This document shows, piece after piece, positions 47,880 to 60,500 of a DNA stretch of 64,000 nt. The position numbers were made by a program, and so were the translations under genes. The first letter of the stretch is position 1; the number at the start of each line of letters is the position of its first letter. Source of the stretch: Amyelois transitella (taxonomy: Eukaryota; Arthropoda; Insecta; Lepidoptera; Pyralidae); the NCBI RefSeq assembly GCF_032362555.1, contig NC_083530.1, positions 5,300,001 through 5,364,000 of the forward strand. Direction: 5' to 3'. The notes below the pieces were generated by a model. That model did not search any database and was not told the DNA's origin. It saw only the letters and a list, made by a program, of their open reading frames with translations.

Positions 47880-49245
47880 ATGCATATTTGCTTGTCTAAG
47901 GTTGCAGGGTTTTAGAAATAAAACGAACATTTGAATGGCAATTAAATGTTCATTATATTGAAGTACCTATAAATAACTATTATAACATGAATATTAGTAC
48001 ATAGCATAGCCAACTCTTATTATAAGGGTGCGTTTCGACAAACTGTCCCTTTGTAAAATCATACAAACGCTGTTTACTTGATTATCGTAATACTCCACTA
48101 TTGTATCTAAGATAATGCTCAAGATAGCCCGAACATTTGACGTCGAAGATATTAGACTTTGTAGAATAGAAAAAAGATACAAATATCAAATCTTTAAAAA
48201 AAATCAAGAATTTCAGTGTTTTTCAATGGCTGAATTGGATTTTATTCTTCATGGATTTTTAACCATATTTTTCAGTCTACAAAGAAATACAATCGAGAGC
48301 TTTTCAAGTAAAAAAAAATGAACAAATAATATTTTGTACTTTCTGATGATCAGTATAGATATATAGTTGTTTCATTGTATGCCACAGTATATCTTCATCT
48401 CAAGGTACCTATATAATTTAAGGGCCTTAGAAAAGAACTGAATGGCCTAAGGTCAAATAATAACTGTTTTTAGTCACTATTAGTTCTGTCTACCACAGAT
48501 ATTGAACATATGCATTTTGAGAACCTTTTATTTTAATAAGTGGGTTATGGCAGCATAAAAAAAACATAAAATGTGTATATGTATAAATATAAAAGGCATA
48601 TAATCAAGTTTTAAAAATATTTATTCGAGGAATTTAAACTAGCGAAAATAATCTCATAGCTTACCATATTCTAAACTATAAAGATAACCATAATATTTAT
48701 CATTTTTTTTAGGCAGTGATAGCTGTATTGCCACTTTTCAGATAAATTTGAACCTTTTACGCTTGCAATAAGGCTATAATAATAGCTACCACACTACTAA
48801 CTGCCCATTCATGCAATAAAACCTTTAAATTTCAGTATTTTTTTTATGAGGGTAGGCGGAAAATAGACCAAAAAAAAAACATACATTTAGGTATAACATT
48901 TTTTTTTAAAAATAGGATTGCATAAAACATATTTTTGGCGAGTGTGTTGAATGTAAAACAAACACTCCATAACCAATGGGAATACCAATATCAGAATGGA
49001 AAATTACCTCTACGTCTCTTTCGAATCAGGCCAATAAGAAAGAGAAGGGAGTTTTCTGTTCCCTTCCGTTTTTTCTATTTGATATTTTTAGAAAGAGACA
49101 GACGCCAATTGGAAAGAAAAGGAGAGATTGTCATTTCTCCTGTCGCTTGCTTTTTAACCAACTTGGAAAAATACAATCAAGGAAGAACACACAATCTGAA
49201 AGCCACCAATTATACCGTATTTTACGTTACTATATTTAATAATAA
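47880..49245. other. Intergenic DNA without a recognisable gene
   Basis: AT-rich. Overlapping frames at 48935-49318 and 48976-49239 have no motif and no splice support. Confidence 0.4.
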
Positions 49246-49249
49246 ATAC

Positions 49250-49345
49250 TATATTGTTGAGTTAGTACCTCGTAACACAAGTTTCGAACTTACTTCGAGG
49301 ATAACCCAATCTGTGTAATTTATCTCGTATATTTATATTATATAA
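49250..49345 (+). mobile_element. tRNA-derived SINE 3' fragment
   Basis: TGAGTTAGTACCTCGTAACA, TTTCGAACTTACTTCGAGG and a TATATTATATAA tail. Confidence 0.6.
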
Positions 49346-49404
49346 TAAAAGAACCCGCGACATAAATACGTTGGGTAGTTTTAAAGATTTAAGTATACAG
49401 TACC

Positions 49405-49690
49405 TGGTTGACCGAGCTTTGCTCGGTTTTTTGTTTTTGGTAGAACGTGTTTGCGAAACCTGACCTGTTTGTATTTGATGACGATTTTCTTTAAGGTGTT
49501 CTTGAGACGAGTCGCGGCTTCGTGAAGTTAGATTGTTTAACAGCGTTCTTTTCCAAGATCTTTTAGGCATTTTTAAGTAAACTCATGAGCTCAAAAGACA
49601 CATTTGTCAATAGTTCAAGTAAACAATTGATTTTCTTGATCCACCAGATCCTGATTATATATATACAAGAATTGCTCGTTTAAATATATT
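49405..49690 (+). repeat. T-family repeat
   Basis: TTGACCGAGCTTTGCTCGGT and the tail TACAAGAATTGCTCGTTTAA. A second copy lies at 63622-63860. Confidence 0.6.
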
Positions 49691-50129
49691 AGATAGATAA
49701 GGACAGACAGCGAAAGCGACTGTTTTTAGTGAAAGTGATTCCGTCTCTAGTAGACCAAACCAGAAAAAGATAGAAAAATAGGATATTTTGAATTATTCCT
49801 TTTGAATTTTTTATGTAGAAGTTTGGCTTACAGTTCAAGTGTACTTCCAGACGTGTCAATTTTAAATGTTATTATTTATATATTCTTGATATAATTTAAA
49901 TATAATTGAATATTTATTGCGATACAACCCTCGAATATAAACCTTAAACTAATGAACATTACTTATAGGTGAAACTTAAGTTATAAGTTAGCACAAATGT
50001 TTAATAAAAATTATACATACTTAGTAATTATTATTCCCTTAAATCTCTCAACAAGCGTACTGCAGATTGCAAAACTTTATTGTTTAAGTTAGCATGTTAC
50101 AAACAAACATAGATATTATCTATATAATC

Positions 50130-50205
50130 ACGTCTACCCTTGCGGGGTAGACAGAGCCAACAGTCTTGAAAAGACTGATAGGCCACATACAGCTGTTTGG
50201 CTAGC
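50130..50205 (+). repeat. R280 fragment
   Basis: TCACGTCTACCCTTGCGGGG to TACAGCTGTTTGGCTAGC. Confidence 0.6.
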
Positions 50206-50394
50206 ATGCATGGCATGTTATTGGATAAATGTATTATATATATACATTTATCCAAATAATAAATATATATATATATATATATATAACTATATATTCAATT
50301 ATTCTGTCTCATTTTCCCTCATTTTCTTAAAACTAACGCCAATTTAATACCCCACCTAACTGAACTGTGGGTTAAAAACACGTGTCTTAAATCT

Positions 50395-51510
50395 TATCAA
50401 TCTTATGTTACTTACAATCATTCTCTATCGTCAAACTCGACGGCCGTATCAATATAAGACGCCGACTCACCTCTCAAATTAACCTCTTTGTAAAGTCGGG
50501 GGCTAAAGGCGGCTAAAATTTATATTTTAGCCGAGCAGATCTAAATTATTTTAGATTTTTAAAATGTTCATAAAATTAAATTTCGAAAATTACTAACACG
50601 GTATTAATATAAGAAAATCTAACACCCCACATTTCCCGCTGGGGGGTTAAATGCGTCTGATCAAACTTTGCTCACATCTCCGCCGTCAAACTGCAGTTCA
50701 GTGGAACATCAATAATATAGTCCTTACATTAAAATGTAATATTAAAATCTAATCCAACTACACTCTTTCTTATACAATCACCTTCAAACTCTTCAGATTC
50801 ACATCATTATTTTCCATATTACGCAATTCGCATTTTTTATATATAATCCTTAAAGGATCTTACAAATATCAAGTAGGAATAAACACCCCTTATTTTCTTC
50901 TTGAATTTATTTTTCAAAATTATTTTATTGTCGAATCTCGTTTGCAATTAATTCCTCAAATCATTGCTATTGTTCATTGTGTCTCGGTGCGTTGAAAAAT
51001 GCGACCATTTTTAAATTAACATCCCAATTTAGTCTTTAAAACCTTAAATGACTAAACATTTAATCCAACTTTTGTGTCTTATTCCAAACTCTATTTCAGT
51101 TTAACATCAATATTTTCCATTTATGTCTATAATGAATACTTTCAAACGGACACCCTAAATTATTAGATTTAAAAAAATATATAATCCAACTTCTGTTTCT
51201 TACTCTCCGCTTCAATCTCCTTTATCAAACTCCTCTTCAGTTTAACATCAATATTTTCCAAATTAATCAATTCGCATTTATCTCTACAATAGATTCTCAA
51301 ACACGAACACATTCCACATTACAAGACTAAAAAAAAAAAAAAATTAATCCAACTTCTGTTACTTACACACCGTTTCAATCTCCGCCGTCAAACTCCTCTT
51401 CAGTTTAACATCAATATTTTCCAAATAAATCAATTCGTATTTATCTCTACAATGGATTCTCTTACATGACCACTCCACATAATTCGATTAAAAAATATAT
51501 ATATTTATAT
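50395..51510 (-). repeat. Decaying tandem array of FBXO28 last-exon copies
   Basis: Units resembling the end of exon 9 follow the true stop. Clear units: 51344-51510 (about 167 bp) and 51181-51343 (163 bp). Weaker units: 51060-51180, 50749-51005 (also holds the upstream exon segment TCGAATCTCGTTTG and TGTCTCGGTGCGTTG), about 50640-50748 and about 50395-50480. The nearest two keep open frames for LENIDVKLKRSL followed by alternative ends. Confidence 0.8.
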
Positions 51511-54500
51511 TTAATCCAACTTCTGTTTCTTACACTCCGTTTCAATCTCCGCCGTCAAACTCCTCTTCAGTTTAACATCAATATTGGACAAATTGCTCAG
51601 TTGACGAATCTCGTTTGTAATGCCTCTTATCTTGGCTAATGTCGTTTGTGTCTTGGTGCGTGGACTCTGCGTAGACGTTGAAGGCTGGGCGTCGTCCATT
51701 TTGGCTTGTTTTTTTGGCGGTTCGTCTTCTGATAAGCTGGGCAGCCGGCGGATGAGCGGTTTGCGCGGCTTGATGTTCGGCAGCACTGGAACAAATGAAA
51801 TTATCAATCACTAGCTGTGCCCGCGACTTCGTCCGCGTGCAATAGTTATTTCGGGCATCATTGAAGCCCTCAAGGATGAATAATTTTCCCCGTGTTTTTT
51901 TTTCACATTTTCCATTATTTCTTCGCTCCTAATAGTTGCAGCGTGGTGTTATACAGCCTAAAGCCTTCCTCGATAAATGGTCTATTCAACACAAAAATAA
52001 TTTTTCAATTCGAACCAGTAGTTCCTGAGATTGGCGCGTTCAAACAAACAAACAAACTCTTCAGCTTTATAATATTAGTATTATATACATATATTCATAT
52101 AATCACGTCTACATCCCTTGCGGGGTAGACAGAGACAGCAGTATTGAGAGACTGATAGGCCACGTTCAGCTGTCAGGCTTAGAGATAGAATTGACGTTCA
52201 AATAGTGACAGGTTGCTAGCCTAATTGCCTAAAAAGAAGAATCACAAGTTTATAAGCATATCCCTTAGTTGTCTTCTACGAAATCCATGGAAAAAAGATG
52301 GAGTGGTCATCTTTTTTTTACATTGGTGCCAGGAACCACACGGTATCAATAGATATATTGTATGTATTGATTAATATCTGATTGAATTGAAATTCGAATA
52401 GTGTGTCATCATGTTTTTTGAGAGAAAAGGATGAAAGTTAAGTGAGAAAGAGATGCTTACATTTAGCCTGGCCCCTTTTAGAAGTGCCGATGGGCAAAAC
52501 TGATAGGTCCAACTTGATTTGGCTTCCGAAGTGACGTAAAGGCTGTGCAGGGGACGAGGGCACTTCTGTTGAAGCTGAAAATTAATTTTAATTTTACTTA
52601 ATATTTGTATTTGAGCCGTGTGGTTCTCGGCGTTTAAGAATAGGACCACTCCATTTCTTTCCCATGGATATCGTAAAAGACGACTAAGGGATAGGCTAAC
52701 TTGGTATTAGCTTATTGTAGGTGATAGGCTAGCAATCTGTCACTATTCCATTACAAGGCCTTTCGGTCTTTTGATGACTGTTGGCTCTGTCTAACCCGCA
52801 AGGCATATAGACATGATTATATGTTATGTTTTTATGTTCGTGACTTCTATCCAATATACATATTTGTATTTGAGCCGTGTGGTTCCTGGCACTTAAGAAA
52901 AGGAACACTCCATCTCTTTCCCATGGATATCGTAAAAGACGACTAAGGGACTAAGCTAATAAACGTGGGATTTTTCTTGTAGGTGATGGGCTAGAAATCT
53001 GTCACTATTCCATTATAAGGTCTTTCGACTGTTGGCTCTGTCTAACCCGCAAGGGATATAGACATGATTATATGTTATGTTTTTATGGTCGTGACTTCTA
53101 TCCAATATCCAATATATATATAATACTCTTGCGTCACTGCGTTTCTATCTGACAGTCAACGTATAGTCAAAACTGGCTAAAACAAGCTGAAATTCAGCAT
53201 GTATGCGCCTTGGGAACCGTAGAGTCGCACTAAGGGACAATTTCCCGGAATTCCCGCGGGATTACTCACCAATCTTCCCGCCGACAGCTTGATTGGTGTG
53301 TGTCAGTTCGCTATATTTTATGTCGCATTCTTCTATACGGCGTTTGAGATCCGCTGTAAAAATGAAAATATAATAATTAAATATTTAATTAATTAATGTT
53401 CTGGGAGATATAAATAAATATATACGGGACAAATTACACAGATTGAGTTAGCCTCGAAGTAAGTTCGAGACTTGTGTTACGAGATACTAACTCAACGATA
53501 CATACTATATTTTATAATACTTATATAGATAAACATCCAAAACAAAATCCAATCAGAAAAAGTTCTTTTCTCATCATGCCCGGCCGGGATTCGAACCCGG
53601 GACCTTCGGTGTCGCAGACAAGCGTACTGCACGTTGCGCCACAGAGGCCGTCAAACCGAGAATAGAGATAAAAAGTGGAATATCTTTTGTTTTTTTATTG
53701 TTGTCCATCAACAATTTTCATACTAGAAATCTGTTATTTTAGACCGAGCGTGTGAACGGCGCGAGGTCTACCAACTCGTGTCACCTTGTCGCGAAAATAC
53801 CTACATTTTTTGTATGTATGTTTGTAATGCGATAACTTACACAAAATAAAAATTTGTTTCTGTTCTGTCAATTGGATTTTAAAGATCATAGAGCATCAAA
53901 ATAGGTCAAGTTGACGGGTAGACAGAGCCAAAAGTCTTGAAAAGACTGAATGGCCACGTTCAGCTATTTGGCTTAATGATAGAATTGAGATTCAACTTGT
54001 GAAAAAAACATCGCCTAAAAAAGAATCCCAAGTTTGTAAGCCTATCCCTTAGTCGCCTTTTACGACATCCATTAGAAAGAGATGGAGTGGTCCTATTCTT
54101 TTTTGTATTGGTGCCGGGAACCACACGGCATTGTCTCTCTTCACATACATACATAAAATCACGCCTCTTTCCCGGAGGGGTAGGCAGAGACTACCTCTTT
54201 CCACTTGCCACGATCCCTGCATACTTCCTTTGCTTCATTAGTATTATTACACACACATACATATCTTCACATCTTCACGCTAGCCCGTATCACTGGTATG
54301 GATGTAGAATTTACCAATGTTGGCGTCCTGGTCCCTCTGCCTGGCCAACATGGCGCGGATGGTCTTCCTCTGCCGCCAGGCCACCCTCTTGTATTCCAAC
54401 ATCTGGATAATAAACGGAATAATTTAAATTATTAATGTCGTGATGTGAAAAAAGATGTAGTAACAGGAAGACTGCAGTGTAGTTTGTTCCGCCGCTTCTT

Positions 54501-57500
54501 CTACACATGCGCTTTGGAAGCGGTAGTAGTTATAATTAGATTTAAGTTATGTGACGTCAATAAGTGGTACCTTGTATCCAATTTTGAATTGTCAATATCC
54601 ATTATTTCTTGGCTCCTAATTGTTGCAGCGTGGTGATACATAGCCTAGAGCCTTCCTCGATAAATGGTACAATAAACACAAGAAGAAATTTTCCATTCGA
54701 ACCAGTAGTTAATGAGATAAGCGCGTTCAAACAAACAAACTCTTTAGCTTTATACTATTAGTATACCTAGATATAATTCTCGTGTCACAATGTTCGTTCC
54801 CGTACTCCTTCGAAATTTGTGTGGAATAGACCATTTATCGAGAAAGCCTTTAAGCTATATAACATCACGCTGCAACTATAAGGAGAAAAGAAACAATAGA
54901 GAACGTGAAAAAACTCGGGGAAAATTCATCCTTGAGGGCTTCAATGTTTTATTTATTTATTTATTTATTTATTTAAACTTCATGCACGTAAAATGTACAA
55001 CAGGTGGACTTAATGCCACAAGGCATTCTCTGCCAGTCGAACCTTTGGACCAAACTGAGATGGAAGTACGGGTAGTGCGATAACGGTAAAAAAAAAAAAT
55101 TATATAAATATAAATAATAATAGGTTACTTAATACACTTGCATATAATATATTACAAACATAAGTATGACTATATATATATATACTCCATATAAAATAAA
55201 CATACATATACTACATACATTGGATGATTGTGTAAAGTTTAAGGAAATCTACTGGTCAAAAAGAAGATCATGGACTTGCTCCCTGAATGCAAATCTATTA
55301 GGCGCCTTCCGAATAGATTCAGGAAGAGAATTCCATAATCTAATGGCTTGCACTTGGAATGAATTCGACATGAATCCCAGGCGGTGAGCAGGAGTGGCCA
55401 GAAGAAGGTTTTCAGAAGAGCGAAGAGATCGAGCGTGGGTAGCGCTTAAAAGTGGGAACTTCGATTTAAGATAATCTGGAGCACAAGGGTCGTTGAGAAT
55501 TGTATACAGCATGGATAGGATTCTAGCTTTGCGACGAAGAGGAATAGGCAGCCAACCAAGCTGAGAACGAAAGGAGGAGACATGGTCATATTTTCGTAAA
55601 CCAAATATGAAACGAATGCAATTGTTGGCTAGTCTATCCAGCTTTAAGACAAGTTGCTGGTTCAAGTCACAGTAACATACATCTGCATAGTCAATTAAAG
55701 ATAGGATAAGAGATTGACAGAGTAATTTTTTGGTGTTCTGAGGGAGGAAATTTTTAAATCTGTAAAGAGAACGAAGCGTACCAGTTACTTTGCGACTTAC
55801 TTCGGTAACTTGATTTACCCAGCTGAAAGTGGGGTCAATATGCAACCCAAGATCTTTGACGCTAGGGCAGAAAGGAATATTATTATGACCAAATTTAATA
55901 GGAGACACAGTTTCACAATTTAACTTGCTAAGTTGCCCAGAACTACCCACAATGATAGCCTGACACTTTTTCGGGTTCACAAAGATACCAAACTCTTTCG
56001 ACCACTCAGCAATGTGATACAGATCATTATTTAACAGCGCTACAGCTGAGTTAATATCGTTAGCATCGCATGAATGGTAAAGTTGAAGATCGTCAGCATA
56101 TAGATGGTAAGAAGTGGAAAGTCGAGTTGTAAGGGAATCAATGAAAATAGAGAAGAGTAGTGGAGACAGGATTCCACCCTGAGGGACACCAGAAGACAGA
56201 TCTCGCCACGAAGAAAGGGTCTGGTCGAGGCGGACAGCTTGTTGTCGACCGCGGAGATAGGATGACAGCCAATCTAGGACGGTCGTGGAGAGATTATAGA
56301 GTGACATAAGCGCTAGCAGGACCTCGTAGTCAACTGTGTTGAATGCGTTGGAGAAATCAATAAGGACAAGCACAGTTATCTTACCGTGGTCCATACCAAC
56401 TCTAATGTCCTCAGTAACCTTGAGCAGGGCAGTACTGGTGCTATGACCAAGGCGGAATCCAGACTGAAAATGGCTAAGCAGGCTGTTGGACATGACGAGG
56501 GAAGATAATTGGGATAGAGCAAGTATTTCTAGAACTTTTGAAAAATAAGGCAAAATAGAAATGGGCCGAAGGTCGCTTAATGAAGTGGGGTTGGTGATTT
56601 TTGGCAAGGGCAGCACAAAAGCTTTACGCCACAAGGAAGGGAATGCTCCCGTACTTAGCGAAAAGTTTATTATATGGGTAAGAACAGGGAGAATGAAATC
56701 AAGAAGGAGCAAAACCATTTGATGACTAATAGCATCATGACCAACAGCCTTAGATTTAATGGAAAGTAACGCTTTGCGCACATCGTCAGAAGATACCAAA
56801 GAGAAAGAAAAAGACTCGGAAAGAAGGAGTGGCATAGAAGTAATATTAGAAATGGTTTGTGTTCTAGTAGTATCATCAAGGCAGGAGGCAGACGAAAAGT
56901 GAGTATTGATATCATCAGAGGAGAAAGGAAGGTTAAGAGCCTTGGATACACTTTTACCAAACCCAAGACTTTTGAGAAACTTCCAGGTGTCGGCCGCGGA
57001 TAAATTGGATATATGGTCATGAAAGTAATGACGTTTAGCAGATCTTACCATCTGGTTGCAACGATTTCTTGCCTCTTTGTAGAAAGTCCAGTTAATCTCT
57101 GAGCGATCGCGCTTAAACTTGCTGAATGCTTTATTGCGCTTTCTCATAGCCATTCGAACTCCCAGAGTGATCCATGGACATGGTGGTCTTTTAAGTTTAA
57201 CCATACGAAGTGGGGCATGACGATCAAAGAGTGTAACAATGGTCTCATTCAATAGGCTTACCTTCTCATTTATGGAGTCGGCTGCCACGATCGTGCTCCA
57301 GTCAGTGCCAGCGGCGTCTACACAGAGGGCTTCCTTGTTGAGTCTAGCATAATTGCGCATCAACACAGCAGCAGGCTTGTGTTTCCTAGTATGAATGTTG
57401 TATGACGCATAGATAAGGTCATGACGTGAGAACTCAGGGGCCGGATATTGACCGTGTAGAAGGACATCAGAGATTGAAGATGTTAAAATAAGGTCAAGCC

Positions 57501-60500
57501 AAGTGTCATCAGTATGTAGATTCTGATGCGTAGCGTTAAGGTGGAGAACAGAAAGGTTGAACGAATTAGAGAGTTGAAGAAACTTCGAAGAGAGGGAGTC
57601 GTCTAACATGTTATGATTAAAATCGCCGAGCAATAAGAAATGAGAGTGAAAAGCAACAAAAGGCTCCAAGGCTGATTCGAAACAAGAATAGAGATTAGAA
57701 CGAGAAACATTGGGGGCGGAGTAAAAAACCCCAAGAAACAATTTTACCCGATTTACTTCCACTTCTAAAAAGAGATACTCCGGGGATGCAGTGTGCGAAT
57801 AAGTGGATTTGCTCAGTAACTTATACGGAAAATGGCTACGTAAGTATATGGCCACACCACCGCCTCGACCAATACCTCGATCATTCCTTATGATTATAAA
57901 TCCTGGAACTGTAAAAAAAGATGAGTTCAAACTAGAGTTAAGCCAAGTTTCAGAGATCAGAATTGCATCAAGGTGTTCAACGGAAGCAAGATCCAGAAGA
58001 CTTGAATAATGTGCTGGTACACTCTGTGCATTTATATGGCATACATTAAAATACTTTTGACAGGTAACAGGTCATTATTTAAAAGAGTGTGAAGTGAATC
58101 ACTGTCGTGAAATGTGGAGTCATTATCACTACAAGCAGTATGAAAAGAATCATCCATAATAATGTTATAATAATATAAATATAAATAAATAAATATATAT
58201 ATATGTAAATCTAATTTAAAAATAAATAAAAGCCAAATTCAGCATTGGTCTGCCGGCTTACACAAAAATTACGTCACGTCAACAGTTTAAAAAATCAATA
58301 TTACCAAAATGTCAATGTCATTCACAAATGACACTGACAGCCCGTGACAGTTGCCCAAAATAACTATTCCAATTCAATGACGCCCAAAATAATCATCTTT
58401 TTTCTTTGGCGGCTGGCAACCCCGGAGCGTAAATGTCATATACATTGCTCCGTATTAAAAATTTGTAAATTCAATTAAAATACACTAAAAATCAGTGAAA
58501 AATAAAATAAATTTATTGAATGCACATAGTGTAATTGTACCTAATATTTAATTTTTAAGGTCAAAGTCGCGGGCACAGCTAGTAAATAAAAGATTTGGGA
58601 CGAGACTCACCCTATTGTAGAATCGCCTGTAATGGGCCGCGAGGTACAAGGCTAGTTTAGCGTTGAGCATCGACTGCCGCCGGAGTTGCGTCAACTCCTG
58701 ACGCATGGCTAGCGGTCCGAGAACGCCTGGAATCAAAACAATCATAGAAATTAACATACACATGATCACGTCTATATCCCTTGCGGGGTAGACGGAGCCA
58801 ACAGTCTTCAAAAGACTGGAAGGCCACGTTCAGCTGTTTGGAAGATCTTTTGCCAGATGTCATGCCTGGGGCACTGCGCGACAGGTTGTATTTATGCTCC
58901 AATCCGTGAAATCTTTGTTTGCGCGATTTAGACTCTCCGCTGCTATTGGCTGAGCGCGCCATTTTCTTCGCTATAATTGACAGTTTTTGTGTGACACAAG
59001 TGATAGTAGGCAGTTTGAAAAATCAAGTTAAGTCTCACTATCTTTCTACACTTTCCTAATTTATATTATATCATGTATATATTTGTAGGTTGTCATAATT
59101 ATGTATTTTATTTGTAGGGACATATTTTGTAAGTTATTATTTATGTAGGTATATTTCAATGTAGTATGTATTTATATTAGGTTTAGGTATATTTATATTC
59201 TGCGTTTTATTTTATATGTAAGTACTGCACCAATCGCCTTATTATTTTTAATTTCCTTCCACCCTAAGGTTGACTGGAAGAGATCGCTTTAGCGATAAGT
59301 CCGCCTTTGTACCTCATTGACTACCTGTGTTTTTTTTTTCAGTTTTTCTTTTCCTTATGGTGCAATAAAGAGTTTATCTATCTATGGTATGGCAGGTTGA
59401 TGATAAAATTTAAAAATCAATACAATCTCACCTTGTGTAGGTTTAGGAGTTGGTTGGACGACGCCTTGCAGTCTCTGCCTCAAGGCCGGAGAGATCTTGT
59501 CGTCGAAATGCTCTATAGCCATGCTGGATATGTCCCGCAGCTCCTGGAGCACCTCATTTACGAATTTCATAGGTATCCAGGTTCGAAACGTATCACTTTT
59601 GGTGAGCGCTTATGGTGAGAGAAACTATAAATGTATCTTCAACGTTTGTATTCTCGCCTTTGAACCGAAAGGTCCCGGGTTCTATCACCGGTAAGGTCAT
59701 AATGGAAAAATAACTTTTTCTGATTGGGACAGGCATGTAGCGGAAGCGGTGTTGCGGCTCGACCGCCAGCAAAGGGAAGATCTTCCGCCAGATTTATGCT
59801 CCAATCTGTGAAATCTTTGTTTGCGCGATACAGACTCTCCGCTGCTATTGGCTGAGCGCGCCATTTTCTTCGCTATGATTGACAGTTTTTGTGTGACACG
59901 TGACAAATGATGGTTGAACCTGCCATAGGTTGATGATAAAATTTAAAAATCAATACAATCTCACCTTGTGTAGGTTTGGGAGTTGGTTGGACGACCCCTT
60001 GCAGTCTCTGCCTGAAGGCCGGAGAGATCTTGTCGTCGAAATGCTCTATAGCCATGCTGGATATGTCCCGCAGCTCTTGGAGCACCTCGTGGGCCCGCGG
60101 GGGAGTCTTCGAGGTCTCCACTATGTAGAGGACGCGACGCATTTCGTCTATGACCTGAAAAGATAACATTTTTATTATATACATACATACATACATATGG
60201 TCACGTCTATATCCCTTAGGGTAGACAGAGCCAACAGTCTTGAAAAGACCGAATGGCCACGTTCAGCTATTTGGCTTAATGATAGAATTGAGATTCAAAT
60301 AGTGACAGGTTGCCTAAAGAAGACTCTCAAGTTTGTAAGCCTATCCCTTAGGCGCCTTTTACGACATCCATGGGAAAGAGATGGAGTGGTCCTATTCTTT
60401 TTTGTATTGGAACCGGGAACAACATGGCACGGCACGGCACACATTTTTAATTACTATACTTGCTTTTGCGCGTGGCTTTAGTCCTATAACTGTCGGTAAA

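Noticed and set aside
48935..49318. 127-codon plus-strand frame
   Set aside because: Low-complexity AT-rich DNA running into a tRNA-derived SINE tail; no motif.
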